From contig BLZA01000032.1 of assembly GCA_013423385.1 (NCBI GenBank), forward strand, positions 310,001 to 374,000: DNA of 64,000 nucleotides, written 5' to 3'. Shown one piece after another: positions 35,909 to 46,020 of this stretch. The notes under the pieces are model-generated. The model did not search any database and was not told the origin of the DNA. It was given only the letters and a program-made list of their open reading frames with translations. Position 1 is the stretch's first letter. Each line of letters begins with the position of its first letter. Source of the DNA: Naganishia liquefaciens. Lineage: Eukaryota; Basidiomycota; Tremellomycetes; Filobasidiales; Filobasidiaceae. Position numbers and translations under genes: made by a program.

Positions 35909-37075
35909 GCGCGTCGCGTTGTGTCGCGTCTTTGCGCGCCGCTCTCGCGTGTTGAGGAGGAATGTGGCGGGGCGTAGGGTGGTTCCGTGCTGGTGATGTT
36001 GTGTCTTTTATACATGTAATATCAAGCCCGCCGATGGATCTCGCCTCGTGTCAATGCGCTATACATTCTTTCTCGCTCATGTTGCCTGGTTGTGTCTGTT
36101 GCTATTGTTGGAGATTGGCTTGCTGCCTTTGTCAGGGTTCCTACGATGATCTCGGTTTTCATGTCAATAGCGATGTTTGGGACGACCGCCAAAGGAGATG
36201 GCGAAATGCGGCCGGCATCTGGGGAACAAGCTGGGGAACAAGGACGATGAATGATTCTGCGCTGATGAGAGAGATCTTGGTGAATATCGAGTGATGAGGG
36301 GGAGATTGTTGCACTTGTTCCGTTCAGCTGAGCCCAAGGCGACTTGCTTGTGGGTGGGTATCAAAGAGGGCGAAATCTCGTGCTGCAGGGAGAATGCTTG
36401 AGCGCATGTTCAAGACGACATCTAATTATACACTCTTGAGAATAATCATGTGATTGCCAATAGGTGACTCGACCTCAATGCACCCGAATCGGTACTCCGC
36501 CCAGTTGTTTTAGTTTAGCATCCTTCCCCCCCCGAAAGGGGTTGTTCCCTCCGCGCGCTCATGTTACGTCCAGATCCACACTTTCCCGCCCGGAAAACCT
36601 CGCGAGAGGCCCGGGCGTGATAACCCCCACGAAAACACCTCATCCCCGAGCCCCCGGATCCGCGCAACCTAGGACCCCGCGCGCCATGACAGGAAGACGC
36701 ACGGCTCAAGACCTCTTGCGAGGGAGGTGCTGGTCTTCCTGCCACCCGGCGCGCGGGGACGGGCGCAGATGGGGGGGAGGGGATGGGAGTCGGGGGGCTA
36801 AGGTATCTGGCGTATGAGTATGAGCGAGGTGGTTTGGAGGGAAGGCAGGGGGGATGCGAGGGGAAAGAGGGTGAAATGTTTTACGGGGCTTATATGCCGC
36901 GGCGTAGTCGGGGGGAGGCACCTGGTCACGTGAGCGGTGATCGGGCGAAACGAGGAGGAGGAGCATCGCATAGTTGGGATTCATGGCATCATCGGGTCAA
37001 GGAAGGGGGAGAGACAGACGACGGGACAACGATCAACAGGATTGCACCGCACCGCACAGCACAGCACCGCCCATC
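35909..37075. other. intergenic, RPL7 3' flank to MRP51-like gene
   Basis: 1.17 kb. The first ~500 bases are T-rich and probably RPL7 3' untranslated sequence. From about 36600 the GC content rises sharply with long G and C runs, leading into the GC-rich gene that follows. Open frames in the GC-rich part read as low-complexity Arg/Pro/Gly and are not credible. Confidence 0.45.
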
Positions 37076-39001
37076 ATGGCGTCCCTTCCGTCGCTCCTCG
37101 CGCGCACAAAATTCGCCACATTCGACCCGCTCATCGCGCGCGTCTACACATCGCCCTCGGCGTCCCGCGGCGACTGGGGACTCAAGTACACCTTGCCGTC
37201 CTCGACGGCCGCCCACCCGCGGCCCAAGTACCTGCGCATTCTTTCGCTCGATGCTGCTGCCGGCGAGGGCCTCGACTGTGACTATCGGTCGGGGGAAAAG
37301 GAGGCGCGGTTCATGGAACGATGGGCCGATGGACGGCACGGGTGGTTTACCCGTGAAGAGCACGAGTTTCAGGTGACGGATGAAGCAGCACGGGGCCACT
37401 TGCGTGCGCAGAGGCGGCATGCGAGTGGCGGGGTCAGGACCAAGAAGGCGACGAGTCTCAAAGAGCTCAAGGCGGATGAAGAGGAGCCGCAGGCGCGGGC
37501 GGCGCGACAGGACGTGCTCGATAAAGCGGCGCCGTTTATGCCCGATATTCAGGCCATGGGCGAGAAGCGGTTCGCGGCCTACCTCGACGAGTTGCGCGCG
37601 CGCAGGACCGATTACGCACAGCACCTGGATCCGGCCGCGGGTGGGAACCTGTTGCGCGCGGCCGTCAGCCCGCGTCGAATGGACAAGCATCATTCCCGCT
37701 ACATTGCCGATGCCAAGATGCGCTCGCTCAGGGACGACCGTGCGTCAGATGAACTCGTGCCTTCGCCGCACGAATTGTACGGTCTCGCCTACAGCAAGCC
37801 CGTCAGCGGGACGAGCAGCTACACGGATCCGACCGTCATTCAGCGTGAGACATCGCCCCTGACGGCGTACCCGGGACGCGCGCTGCCGGCCGACGTCGGC
37901 AGGGACTCGTACCATCGCAACAAGGACCTCTCCGCGGCGCGCGGACGAAACGTCAGGAATGACTATGTGATCGGCATCGGAGGCCTCACGGCGGGCATGT
38001 CGCGCGGAACGAACAATGGATACAGCAACGAGGGGCTCGACCCTAGCTTTGATCATACCCGGACCGACAAGACCCGCGGCGTGAGCACGTTCCGCGTCAA
38101 GTCCGCCGCCTTGCTCGCGCCGCCGCGCGTCATGCTTTCCTCGGCCACGGGCAAGCGCGATCCAACGCCGCTCAGCGTGAACCAAAACGGCTTTACGGCC
38201 GGCACCAAGCAGTTCTCGCCGCTCGATTCGTTCAAGTACGATATGGAGGTGTACGCGTCCCGACAGGCTGACAAGCGCAGGAAAGAGGTCAACAAGGGCA
38301 GCATCGTACCCGGTGAGCCCGGGTGGGTCGGCATGAGCCCCGCGACGAATCGCTCGGCGGGCGATCTCCTTGCCGGCGGAAGACCCGATACGGCGGCACT
38401 CTTGCGTCGACCTGTGGGGTCCTCGCGCGCAGGCAAGAACCAGCAGCTCTTGAACAATGAGATTTCCAAGATTATGGAACAGATCAGTCGAGGCCGAGCG
38501 GACCGACGCGCGCGGGGATTCGCCACGAGTGCGCGATGCACCGCGGACGTGCCAACGGCGGACCCGGCCGAGGCCGTTCCCCGGTCTGGAACGGACGATA
38601 TTCGCGGACCTGGATTCGGCGGCGAGGACAAGTCCGCGTCCGCGTCGCCCGAGGGTGTCGCAACCGGCGAGTGGCGTCAGCTCGAGGAAAACGTCGGCGG
38701 CGAGGTCCGACATGGGGAGCCGCGCGGCGCACAGGACGCCAAGCAGCCTCCTTCGCGCAGATCATTCAGTACGAGCGCAGCACGACGACAGCTTGCCGAT
38801 GATCGATCGGCGGATCAATCACTTCCGACGGCAAATCCGGCCAAGGCGATCCCCACCGGTGACGAGATCCGTGGGCCCGGGTTTGGCCAGAAGGAGGACG
38901 AGGGCTTGGCCAAGGGTGATTGGCGGCAATTGGAGGAGAATGTCGGAGGCGAGGTGCGCTATGGCGAGCCGCAAGGCCAGGAGGGCAAGAAGGAAACGTG
39001 A
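37076..39001 (+). CDS. MRP51-like mitochondrial small-subunit protein (bS1m type)
   Basis: A single exon of about 641 codons. The N terminus MASLPSLLARTKFATFDPLI followed by ARVYTSPSASRGDWGLKYTL is characteristic of fungal MRP51 (bS1m), a mitoribosomal small-subunit protein. The ASRGDWGLK motif with the following P..KY..I..LD segment is the main evidence. The middle (AAGGNLLRAAVSPRRMDKHH, GIGGLTAGMSRGTNNG) has scattered family-like patches. The C-terminal third carries a roughly 80-residue duplication: each unit has FATSA or FSTSAARR, a PTA(D/N)PA(E/K)A(V/I)P box, IRGPGFG, and G(E/D)WRQLEENVGGEVR. The gene lacks introns and has much higher GC than its neighbours. ATG 37076 fits the family start; the frame continues open upstream without another reason to extend. 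Family call is good; the tail is of unknown role. Confidence 0.8.
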   Translation: MASLPSLLARTKFATFDPLIARVYTSPSASRGDWGLKYTLPSSTAAHPRPKYLRILSLDAAAGEGLDCDYRSGEKEARFMERWADGRHGWFTREEHEFQVTDEAARGHLRAQRRHASGGVRTKKATSLKELKADEEEPQARAARQDVLDKAAPFMPDIQAMGEKRFAAYLDELRARRTDYAQHLDPAAGGNLLRAAVSPRRMDKHHSRYIADAKMRSLRDDRASDELVPSPHELYGLAYSKPVSGTSSYTDPTVIQRETSPLTAYPGRALPADVGRDSYHRNKDLSAARGRNVRNDYVIGIGGLTAGMSRGTNNGYSNEGLDPSFDHTRTDKTRGVSTFRVKSAALLAPPRVMLSSATGKRDPTPLSVNQNGFTAGTKQFSPLDSFKYDMEVYASRQADKRRKEVNKGSIVPGEPGWVGMSPATNRSAGDLLAGGRPDTAALLRRPVGSSRAGKNQQLLNNEISKIMEQISRGRADRRARGFATSARCTADVPTADPAEAVPRSGTDDIRGPGFGGEDKSASASPEGVATGEWRQLEENVGGEVRHGEPRGAQDAKQPPSRRSFSTSAARRQLADDRSADQSLPTANPAKAIPTGDEIRGPGFGQKEDEGLAKGDWRQLEENVGGEVRYGEPQGQEGKKET

Positions 39002-39507
39002 AAAAAAAAAATGTCGGACGCGCGCGGGTGAATGGTCATGTCTTTTGTAGCTCTTATGAATTGTCGGATTATTCGTACACTATTCTTCTTTCGGAAGGCG
39101 ACCATCCGAGCTGCGTCGAAATAGCGTGTCAGATATAGTATGCCGGGGATTTACGCGAGGTCGAGAAACCCGAGGCCACAAGGGCCTAGTGTGATCACCT
39201 GAAAGCAAAGTCCCCAACGCACCGTGAACAAAGTCTGTCTTCCGAGAAGGCTTTGCGACCGATGGATTGTCAAGAGTTTGGAGAATAGGAGGCCGGCTAC
39301 TCGGGACTACTCGGGCGCCGGAAGGGCCAGCAAAGAAAGGAACTGACCATCAAAATGGATCTTCAAGTCGTTCAAGCAGGTTGCAAGCGTATGCGTCGAT
39401 CGAAAAACTTCGGGCACCTGCTAAGCCGCATATGCCAAGTCCCGTCATTATGAATCTTGAAACCCAAAGGTGCGGATTGCTAACCGCCTACAACTACAAT
39501 CATAGTA
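39002..39507. other. intergenic, convergent 3' flanks
   Basis: 506 bases between the ends of the MRP51-like gene and the Zn2Cys6 gene. An A-run follows the MRP51 stop directly. No gene or repeat is evident. Confidence 0.45.
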
Positions 39508-42500
39508 TCACATCGGGCCATTTCGCCCGGGCGTCATCGTTGGCGGTAATGGCATACCATTTTCGCCCATCTGCGTCGAAAGGCCGTCGAATCGGTTAAA
39601 GTATGTATCCCAAGCGTTCCAATCGAATCCGGTTGGCAGACCCTCGAGCATGTTCTGATCCACAAGAGCCGCTTGATTTAAATTCGATTGATTGCCCTGT
39701 TGCGAAAAATTGAGCCTGTGCGAACAGCAAGCACTGCAAGGGTGACTCACTGGCTGATCAAACATGTTGAGCAACATTGCCGTATCATACGCCTCGCCTG
39801 TCGGTGCCGGCAATTCAGGCATATCGGGAAGATATGTAAGCGCTGGATCGAGATGGAGATAGGTGACATTCTCGCCATTCGGGCCACCAGCATTCGCCCA
39901 CTGGTTGATAGGCTGGGTGCCAACGTTGGCAGCCGCCGCTCCGGTCTGAGTCTGGGTGTTGCCATTCGCCGGTTGTTGAGAATCTTTCGGACTTGGGTCT
40001 TGTGTCCCGGTGATGAGTGTATTTGGCGCAAGGTCGGATAGCAATTCAGAATTTGGGTCAAGATCAGTGGCGACAAAGACCCCATGACTCGGCTGATTGG
40101 GATCAGGCCGCCACACAATCTTTTTGAGCATATCCGGATGTCGCCGTTTGACTCCCGTAGTCGGGTTCAGTGCCGACGAATTGATCTGCAGATCATCCTT
40201 GTGGGCTTTCTTCGCGGCTTCGTACAGCAAGGTCATGACCTCGATAGTCTGCAATAATGTTAGCTTGCATTCGTCCTGAAGATGCACTTCACCTACTTTT
40301 CTGCGAATACTCATGTGGTCTAAGAGATCAAGGGTCAGCCATGATCGCCGTGCAAACCCGAATGCGTACCAGGCTGCAGAGCGGCTTCCCAGCGCTGCAC
40401 AATGTTCCGCAAGGTCTCGAGAGCTTTGAGTGATCTTTCCTCCCGGCGACGGACCCAGGTGTGGTACTGCAGCAAAGCAAATGAGATATGTCGACTGCGC
40501 CGGTACCATCCTTCTTACCTGAATCAAGGCGCAATTTGATATGGCATACGCAAAAACGCTGAGACGATCGATAGTCAGCAATGTGTATCCGATCGTCCGC
40601 CAGTCACCCACTAGATCGTATCCAAGGCATCCTCATGCCGTTCGAGCCATTCTATCACCTCGTGGGATAACCTCAAGAGTTTTGACCAGGTGGCGATATT
40701 CATCGCGAGCTTGATATGCTTGGGCAAGGTAAATTGTAGACGGAGGAATGGCCGCCACATCCTGAGGGAGGATCAGTATCGTACAGTCTGTGTCTTGACG
40801 CGACTTACAGGAACTGCAAAGCCGTGAAAGACGCATGCAGCATGCCAGCTCCGAGGCTGGAATCTGGTCCGGTATATTGCAAGTTTGCCGGCAATTGTGC
40901 CTGCCATTGACTCAGGTCGTTGATTAGGGCGCCTAATTGTTCGTTGGTTGTGTGCATGAGGCCGACAGGGCTGCAAGACAGCGGTGAGCAGGGCACGTAC
41001 CGTTGACGAACCGCCTTACCTGTATATACATTTCAAGACTCTGCCCATTAACACCGATAGCTTAAGATGCTCCGCTAGATGGCTGTATGGAGGGTCATCC
41101 ACTATTTGCCATTGCGGAGGATTGGTATCTTGAACGAATTCATAAGGTGCAGGAACCAGACAATCGCAATCTTGCAGATCGATCAATAGCGGCAGTCCGA
41201 GGGAAGCGCCACACCTGCAGATCTGTGAGAACAACTCTGAGCCAGGACGCATGTACACACCATCGATCAAACAATACGCAAGCGGCCCAGACTCTGCGCC
41301 GCAGTTCGATGTTCTCCATCTCTTCCGTGTCATTCGAGGATGCTACGCTCTCGCGATGTAACCCCAGATTTTGCGCCTGTCATGTGTCAGAGCTGGCGTG
41401 ATGTTTTTCATACGATTGATACCTACCATTCGAATGGCCGCAGCCAGTCTTGTCACGGAAGCGCTGACCGCTGTCGACACTGGTTGTGCATGAAGATCCG
41501 CGGCCATACCGAGAATCAGCTGTGAAAAGATTAGCTTTGATCAGGGAGTACACTCTCATACCCACCAGCGCTTGCACGTTTTCTATCGACGCATCACTGA
41601 GAACATCATTGTTCCGGATGATGCCGTTGATAATCGTCCTGATAGCATTAAAGACATCGCGTGACACGCCTCTCCTGGTAGCCGCTACCCCTGCCAGCGC
41701 GTAAAGCAAAAGTGGCGGTGGTCTGCGCCCCTTGATAAAGTCCGACTTTGCCACAATGGGAAACAGCGGTGCCACATGCTGGAAATACGAGTTGATGAGG
41801 GATGAGATGAGCTTGGAAGAGAGCACGCTCTGGCCAGAAAGACCCTGAGACGGCGAGTTTGCAGGTTCCTTTGGCTCGGCGGTTGGCGGGGGATTGAATA
41901 CGCGAATGAGGCCGTCCCCATCATCTGTCGTAAGTTGCCACGTTTGATGATTGCGCAGATCAAATTCTTCGATCGTACTTCTTGGTAACGACGGCGCCGA
42001 GTGAAGCAAGAAGGATATCGATGTGGGACCTGAAGTCGTTTTTGGCGGTCAGATGGGGAGTTCTCAAAGACAGTGTACTCGCCTTCGTAACGCCCGCCCT
42101 GCGAGTGCGAGGACCCCTTTCTCTGAGGCGGCTGCAATGGCGGATTGCCTCTCATTGACGATTCTGGAGCATGACGAGTAGCGTTCTGTGATGGGCCAGC
42201 GCCTGCGTTACCACACCGAGAACCATCCTCCTTTGGCGAATCGTCCGGTACACCAGAGAATTGGGCTGACGCGTGTGATCTCTGAGGGATAGACCCTCTC
42301 GACGACGATGGCGCCGTAATGTCAGTTGTCTTGGCCGCTGCTGCTGCCGCCGCTTGCTCCTCTTCTGTAAAGATGTAAGAGACCAAACGTGACATCCCTT
42401 AGAAACATACCTCGTTTCTTCTTGAACCGTGTTTCTGTTATTGGCATAAAGCTAGATTTGCGTCAGCGCAATGCCAAAAGCCCGAGCGACTTCGACTCAC

Positions 42501-43291
42501 AAGGTACACTCCAGCTTCTGATTCTTGCAATGCTTGCACAAGCCTTGTGGATGATCCGGAGAAGTATTCTCCGCCGGAGCAGATCCGTCAGTCGGCATGG
42601 GCTGGATGAGAATGTCGCAGCGAATCTTCTTTGTTCTACAGACATCGCAAGCTCTCGACCTGAAGGAGAGATCAGAACCGTGAAACGCAATCAATAACAT
42701 CGCTCACGTTTTCCTCCTGTTATCCTTTTCCTTTTCCTTATCTCTGTCCTTGTCTTCTGTTCCCGATCCACTTCCGGTGCCGATTGCTTCCCCATTCTTC
42801 CCCTTTTTCTTCTTCTTGGGCGGCTCGTCGCTATTATCAAGATTGTCGCTATCCCTGCGAGCCTTCGTGCCCTCCTGCGAAGCGATCTGCTCGCTTCCAT
42901 GCGCCTCAAAGTGAGCAGGCAAGCTCACCGGTGAATGCGTCATGGCGCCTTGATGCGTCGTTTCGTGAGTATAAGGGGTTCCCGCCATCATGAGGGCGGA
43001 GCTTCCAGACTGAGGTGTGCCAAAGCCGTCTCTGAAGTCTGTTGGCAACATGGACGGCTGCTGCATCCCATACGGGTTTGTCGAGCCTTGGTGATATTGA
43101 GGCGCCATTCGTGGTGTTCCGTCAGGGAAAGCTGCTGGGTGGGGATTGAGATCTAGAGACGATCTTCCATTTGATGGTCCTGGTACGCCATTCATGCTTG
43201 TCGAGGCAGAAGACGGCGAGTCGAATTGACCGGCGGATCGTTGGCCGTCGAACGGAAAGGCCGATAGATAAAAAGGTGCGCCGTTCGACAT
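39508..43291 (-). CDS. Zn2Cys6 transcription factor with fungal-specific TF domain
   Basis: A nuclear DNA-binding regulator. After a disordered Ser/Pro/Gly-rich N terminus (ATG 43291, MSNGAPFYLSAFPFDG) and a basic patch PPKKKKKGKNGE, the zinc cluster reads CDVCRTKKIRC ... CKHCKNQKLEC, spaced C-x2-C-x6-C-x26-C-x2-C-x6-C. The x26 loop is far longer than usual. A linker and low-complexity region follow. The middle-homology (fungal_trans) domain includes LISSLINSYFQHVAPLFPIV, GRRPPPLLLYALAGVAATRR, VTRLAAAIRM, NIELRRRVWAAC-like segments and LIDLQDCDCLVPAPYEFV. The C-terminal half is alpha-helical and acidic/Gln-rich (PALTYLPDMPELPAPTGEAY), a possible activation domain. About a dozen introns. Target genes cannot be told from sequence; there is no obvious metabolic cluster beside it. 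The GTG-initiated extension to 43330 is rejected. Confidence 0.9.
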
Positions 43292-44005
43292 TGTCTCTGA
43301 AAGCGTTGCAATCTCCAGAGACGCAGGCACTCTGAAAGGGCCTTGTTCTTGCGGGCACCCTATGCGATGAGAGAGCGAGTCTGGTTGTCTGTAAGGCTGC
43401 CAATGCTTGGTGCTGAATCTTTACTGCCACCATCCAGTCACTTTCTCCAACCGATCATGCGCTGCTGCGACGCCTAGAAACCAGCGATAAATGCAGACTA
43501 ACTGGGGCCCGGAGAGGTGCTCGAGCAGCTCACAAACACGATTTCTGCTCCTTCTTTTCGGGGATTCAGTAATCGAGCTGGTGTCCATGCATGAAAAACG
43601 CCCGCTTTCAGAGTCTAGCCCGCTGTCTTGCCCTAAATTCGTTGATTGCTAATTTCGGATATCACCGTGCTGGAACGGAAAACGGAAGCACTTCTTCAGA
43701 CAGAGCGGTTCATGAAGGAAGCTTGGAGTGCGCAAGAAGTGTGAAACCCGAGATGAACGCTCCATCGTGCACGTAATTCATGTTCCCGGGTGGTTGCTCA
43801 ATACACGGCTAGCATGCATACCTTCTCTTTGACTAGAACGCAAGTGAGATCGCGCCCTGATATTCATGTTCGTCATCAACCGTAGATCATATTCGATATG
43901 ATATCGCATGTGATGCAGATGAATGAGATGTGGGCCGCACGGAGAAAGCACCTCGTTGTGGAACAAATTCGACCGCCTGTGCCCATCGAGGTTTCTGCCC
44001 TTCCC
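43292..44005. promoter_or_regulatory. intergenic, Zn2Cys6 gene promoter / SRR1 3' flank
   Basis: 714 bases containing the promoter and leader of the Zn2Cys6 gene and the 3' flank of the SRR1-domain gene. Frames on both strands are short and not protein-like. Confidence 0.45.
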
Positions 44006-45333
44006 TTAGCCCTTGGCGATTACCGTACGTGCGAGTCGCCGTGACAACTCTTCCTCATCCGGTGGCGCATCGTGGTCTTCGATGTGAAGCTCGCCCTCGA
44101 TGACCTCTGTCGACGCCACCTCTGTCGGTGCGCCTTCTGAAGGCTTTGACTCCCAGTCCACTTTTCCGCTCTCTCCTTCGCAGATGTATTGGAAGACGAG
44201 CGAGTTGAAGGCATTCGATGCGATGTGCGACGTTGGGAGGCTGGGGAAGGCGATTCTTGACAAATGCGGCGCTGGGAGCACGTCAGTAGAGTGATGAACG
44301 GAGCGGGTCGATGACATACTTAGACGATACAAAGCCGAGAGTTCCTTCTCGACTTTCCGTCGCGGTAGGCTGGAGGTATGTTAGCTTGAGTGAGCGGATG
44401 CCGCGGATAACCTACTTCTCGACGTATCCCCTAAAGTCGTTGGCGAGAAGGACCGCCCTCGGCGAGGCAGATACTCCGCTTGTGTTCGTCTTTTCACCGT
44501 CGAGCACTGCACTGGCACCGAGCAACCGCTCGGCCCAGTTCTGCCGTACAAAGGCATCATATAACTTCCCGGGACAATGAGGCATGTAGACGAGTGTTCG
44601 ATGCCGTGGGTCCAGCTCGTGCTTTCCGCACTGGCGCATTGGCCAGATCAGCTTCCCACTTCTCGATTGCGATATGACTGCCTCACCTCGTTCTTCGGTA
44701 TCAGCTGGTATCCCCTACTCTGCAGTAATCTGATTTCCACCGAGGTGAACAGCGGATCGTAGACCCATATCTCCTTTGTCGGAATCTGTGAATGTGGCTC
44801 TCATTAGCTTTGCTTGTCTTGCCACATTCAGCGTGACTGACCTGAAAGGCCTCTTGCAGCATGTCAAGCAGGATGAATTGAAATTGGCTTTCCCGCGACT
44901 CGCTCGTGATGCCTATCCCGAGACAGACGATGCGTGTAAAGCGAAGTTGTCCCTCGCGCTCACCGGGAGCATCCCGCAAAATCGACCTGATAGCAGCCAA
45001 CTGATCTGATCAGGGATCATCACAAGTGCAGTCAGCGTTGCTGTATTTGAAATTATTCAGCTGCTTACCCGTCCAAGAAGCTACGAACGACCGATCCTTG
45101 CCCTTCCCGCTATTCCCTTCTTCCTCCAACAACTGCCGCCTTCTCGTTTCGAGGATTGCAAGAACTTTTTCGAGCCTTTGTTCAGTCGTGGGCTGGCGAT
45201 CCCGCGGCCGAGATGTTGTCTGGTTCGTATACGATATCGTTGAACTCGTCTTGTGGTCGAGAGGGGCTCGAGGAGATCGGTTTCCGCGTCGGCGACCCGA
45301 CCGTCGGACTGTTGTGAAGCCGTCGTCCTCCAT
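44006..45333 (-). CDS. SRR1-domain protein
   Basis: SRR1 (sensitivity to red light reduced) domain proteins occur across eukaryotes, act in circadian or heme-related regulation in some species, and have no settled biochemical role. The start is MEDDGFTTVRRSGRRRGNRS (ATG 45333), a basic N terminus as in SRR1 proteins, then PTTEQRLEKVLAILETRRRQ. An intron (donor GTAAGC, acceptor CTGATCAG near 45007) leads to QLAAIRSILRDAPG and the SRR1 core FTRIVCLGIGITSESRESQF, then QFILLDMLQEAFQ, TKEIWVYDPLFTSVEIRLLQ and TLVYMPHCPGKLYDAFVRQN, with LLGASAVLDGEKTN and VLLANDFRGYVEK. The C terminus is acidic and Glu-rich, ending RRLARTVIAKG. Four or so introns. The frame stays open for some 189 codons upstream of the ATG; see findings. 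Confidence 0.85.
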
Positions 45334-46020
45334 GATCGTCGTCGAAATGACACGGTGAGCAGCCAAGCAGACGTCGCGCCTGGTTCCTGCCCAATGATCA
45401 CCTTTACCTAGATTGCTATACCTCCACAGCTCCCGGAACACGCTGACTACACCTCGGTGCGTACAGTTCCCGGGCAAACGCGTGAGCTCAATGTGAATGA
45501 TCGACAGCGAAACGAAAGCTAATCGCTGCGCGCCAGCAGCAATTATTCGTTCGAATCTCGCCTGGGTCCGGGTCCATGGCTTGTCACGAGCTTGGTCCAC
45601 CTTGGCTCGTCCTACCCATCTCGCTTGTAAGGACGCCCTCTGCTTCCTCACGGATACCGCTGTCGAATTGCAAAGTCCTGCCAATATCGATTTCGGTTGT
45701 TCGAGGAGAAATCGGATTCCTCGCTGCTTGCACCGCTTGGCTTCAAACGCATCTCTCATTCCGGCTTCGACTCTCGCTGCTCTCCCACAACAGTCTCCTC
45801 GATACCGTATCCCCAAAAACTCGCGCCTCGACGTCAGCATTGCCCTGGACAGTTCACCTTGCAGCTTTGCTATACCTTCTGTCATCCATTCCGCCGACAC
45901 GCGAGTCCGGTGTTCTTTAGGTTCCGGAACCTTTCCATCTGCTCTTAATTGACGATATACCGCTCGGAAGCTTGTCTGGGGCGCCGCTTCGGAACGAGAC
46001 GTTCAGCGAGACCGACCAAC
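45334..46020. promoter_or_regulatory. divergent promoter, SRR1 gene / second GT61 gene
   Basis: 687 bases between divergent start codons. Both strands have long open frames here (189 codons in phase with SRR1; 151 codons plus strand), but neither looks like a known protein. They are treated as untranslated. Confidence 0.45.

Noticed and set aside
36291-36340. GTGATGA and CTGA pair downstream of RPL7
   Set aside because: Only about 40 bases separate the boxes and there is no terminal stem.
36464-37376. Several GC-rich open frames before the MRP51-like gene
   Set aside because: They are low-complexity Arg/Pro/Gly reads caused by high GC and overlap in all frames.
45545-45570. Possible tRNA B box (TTCGAATC)
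   Set aside because: No A box or cloverleaf can be drawn upstream.
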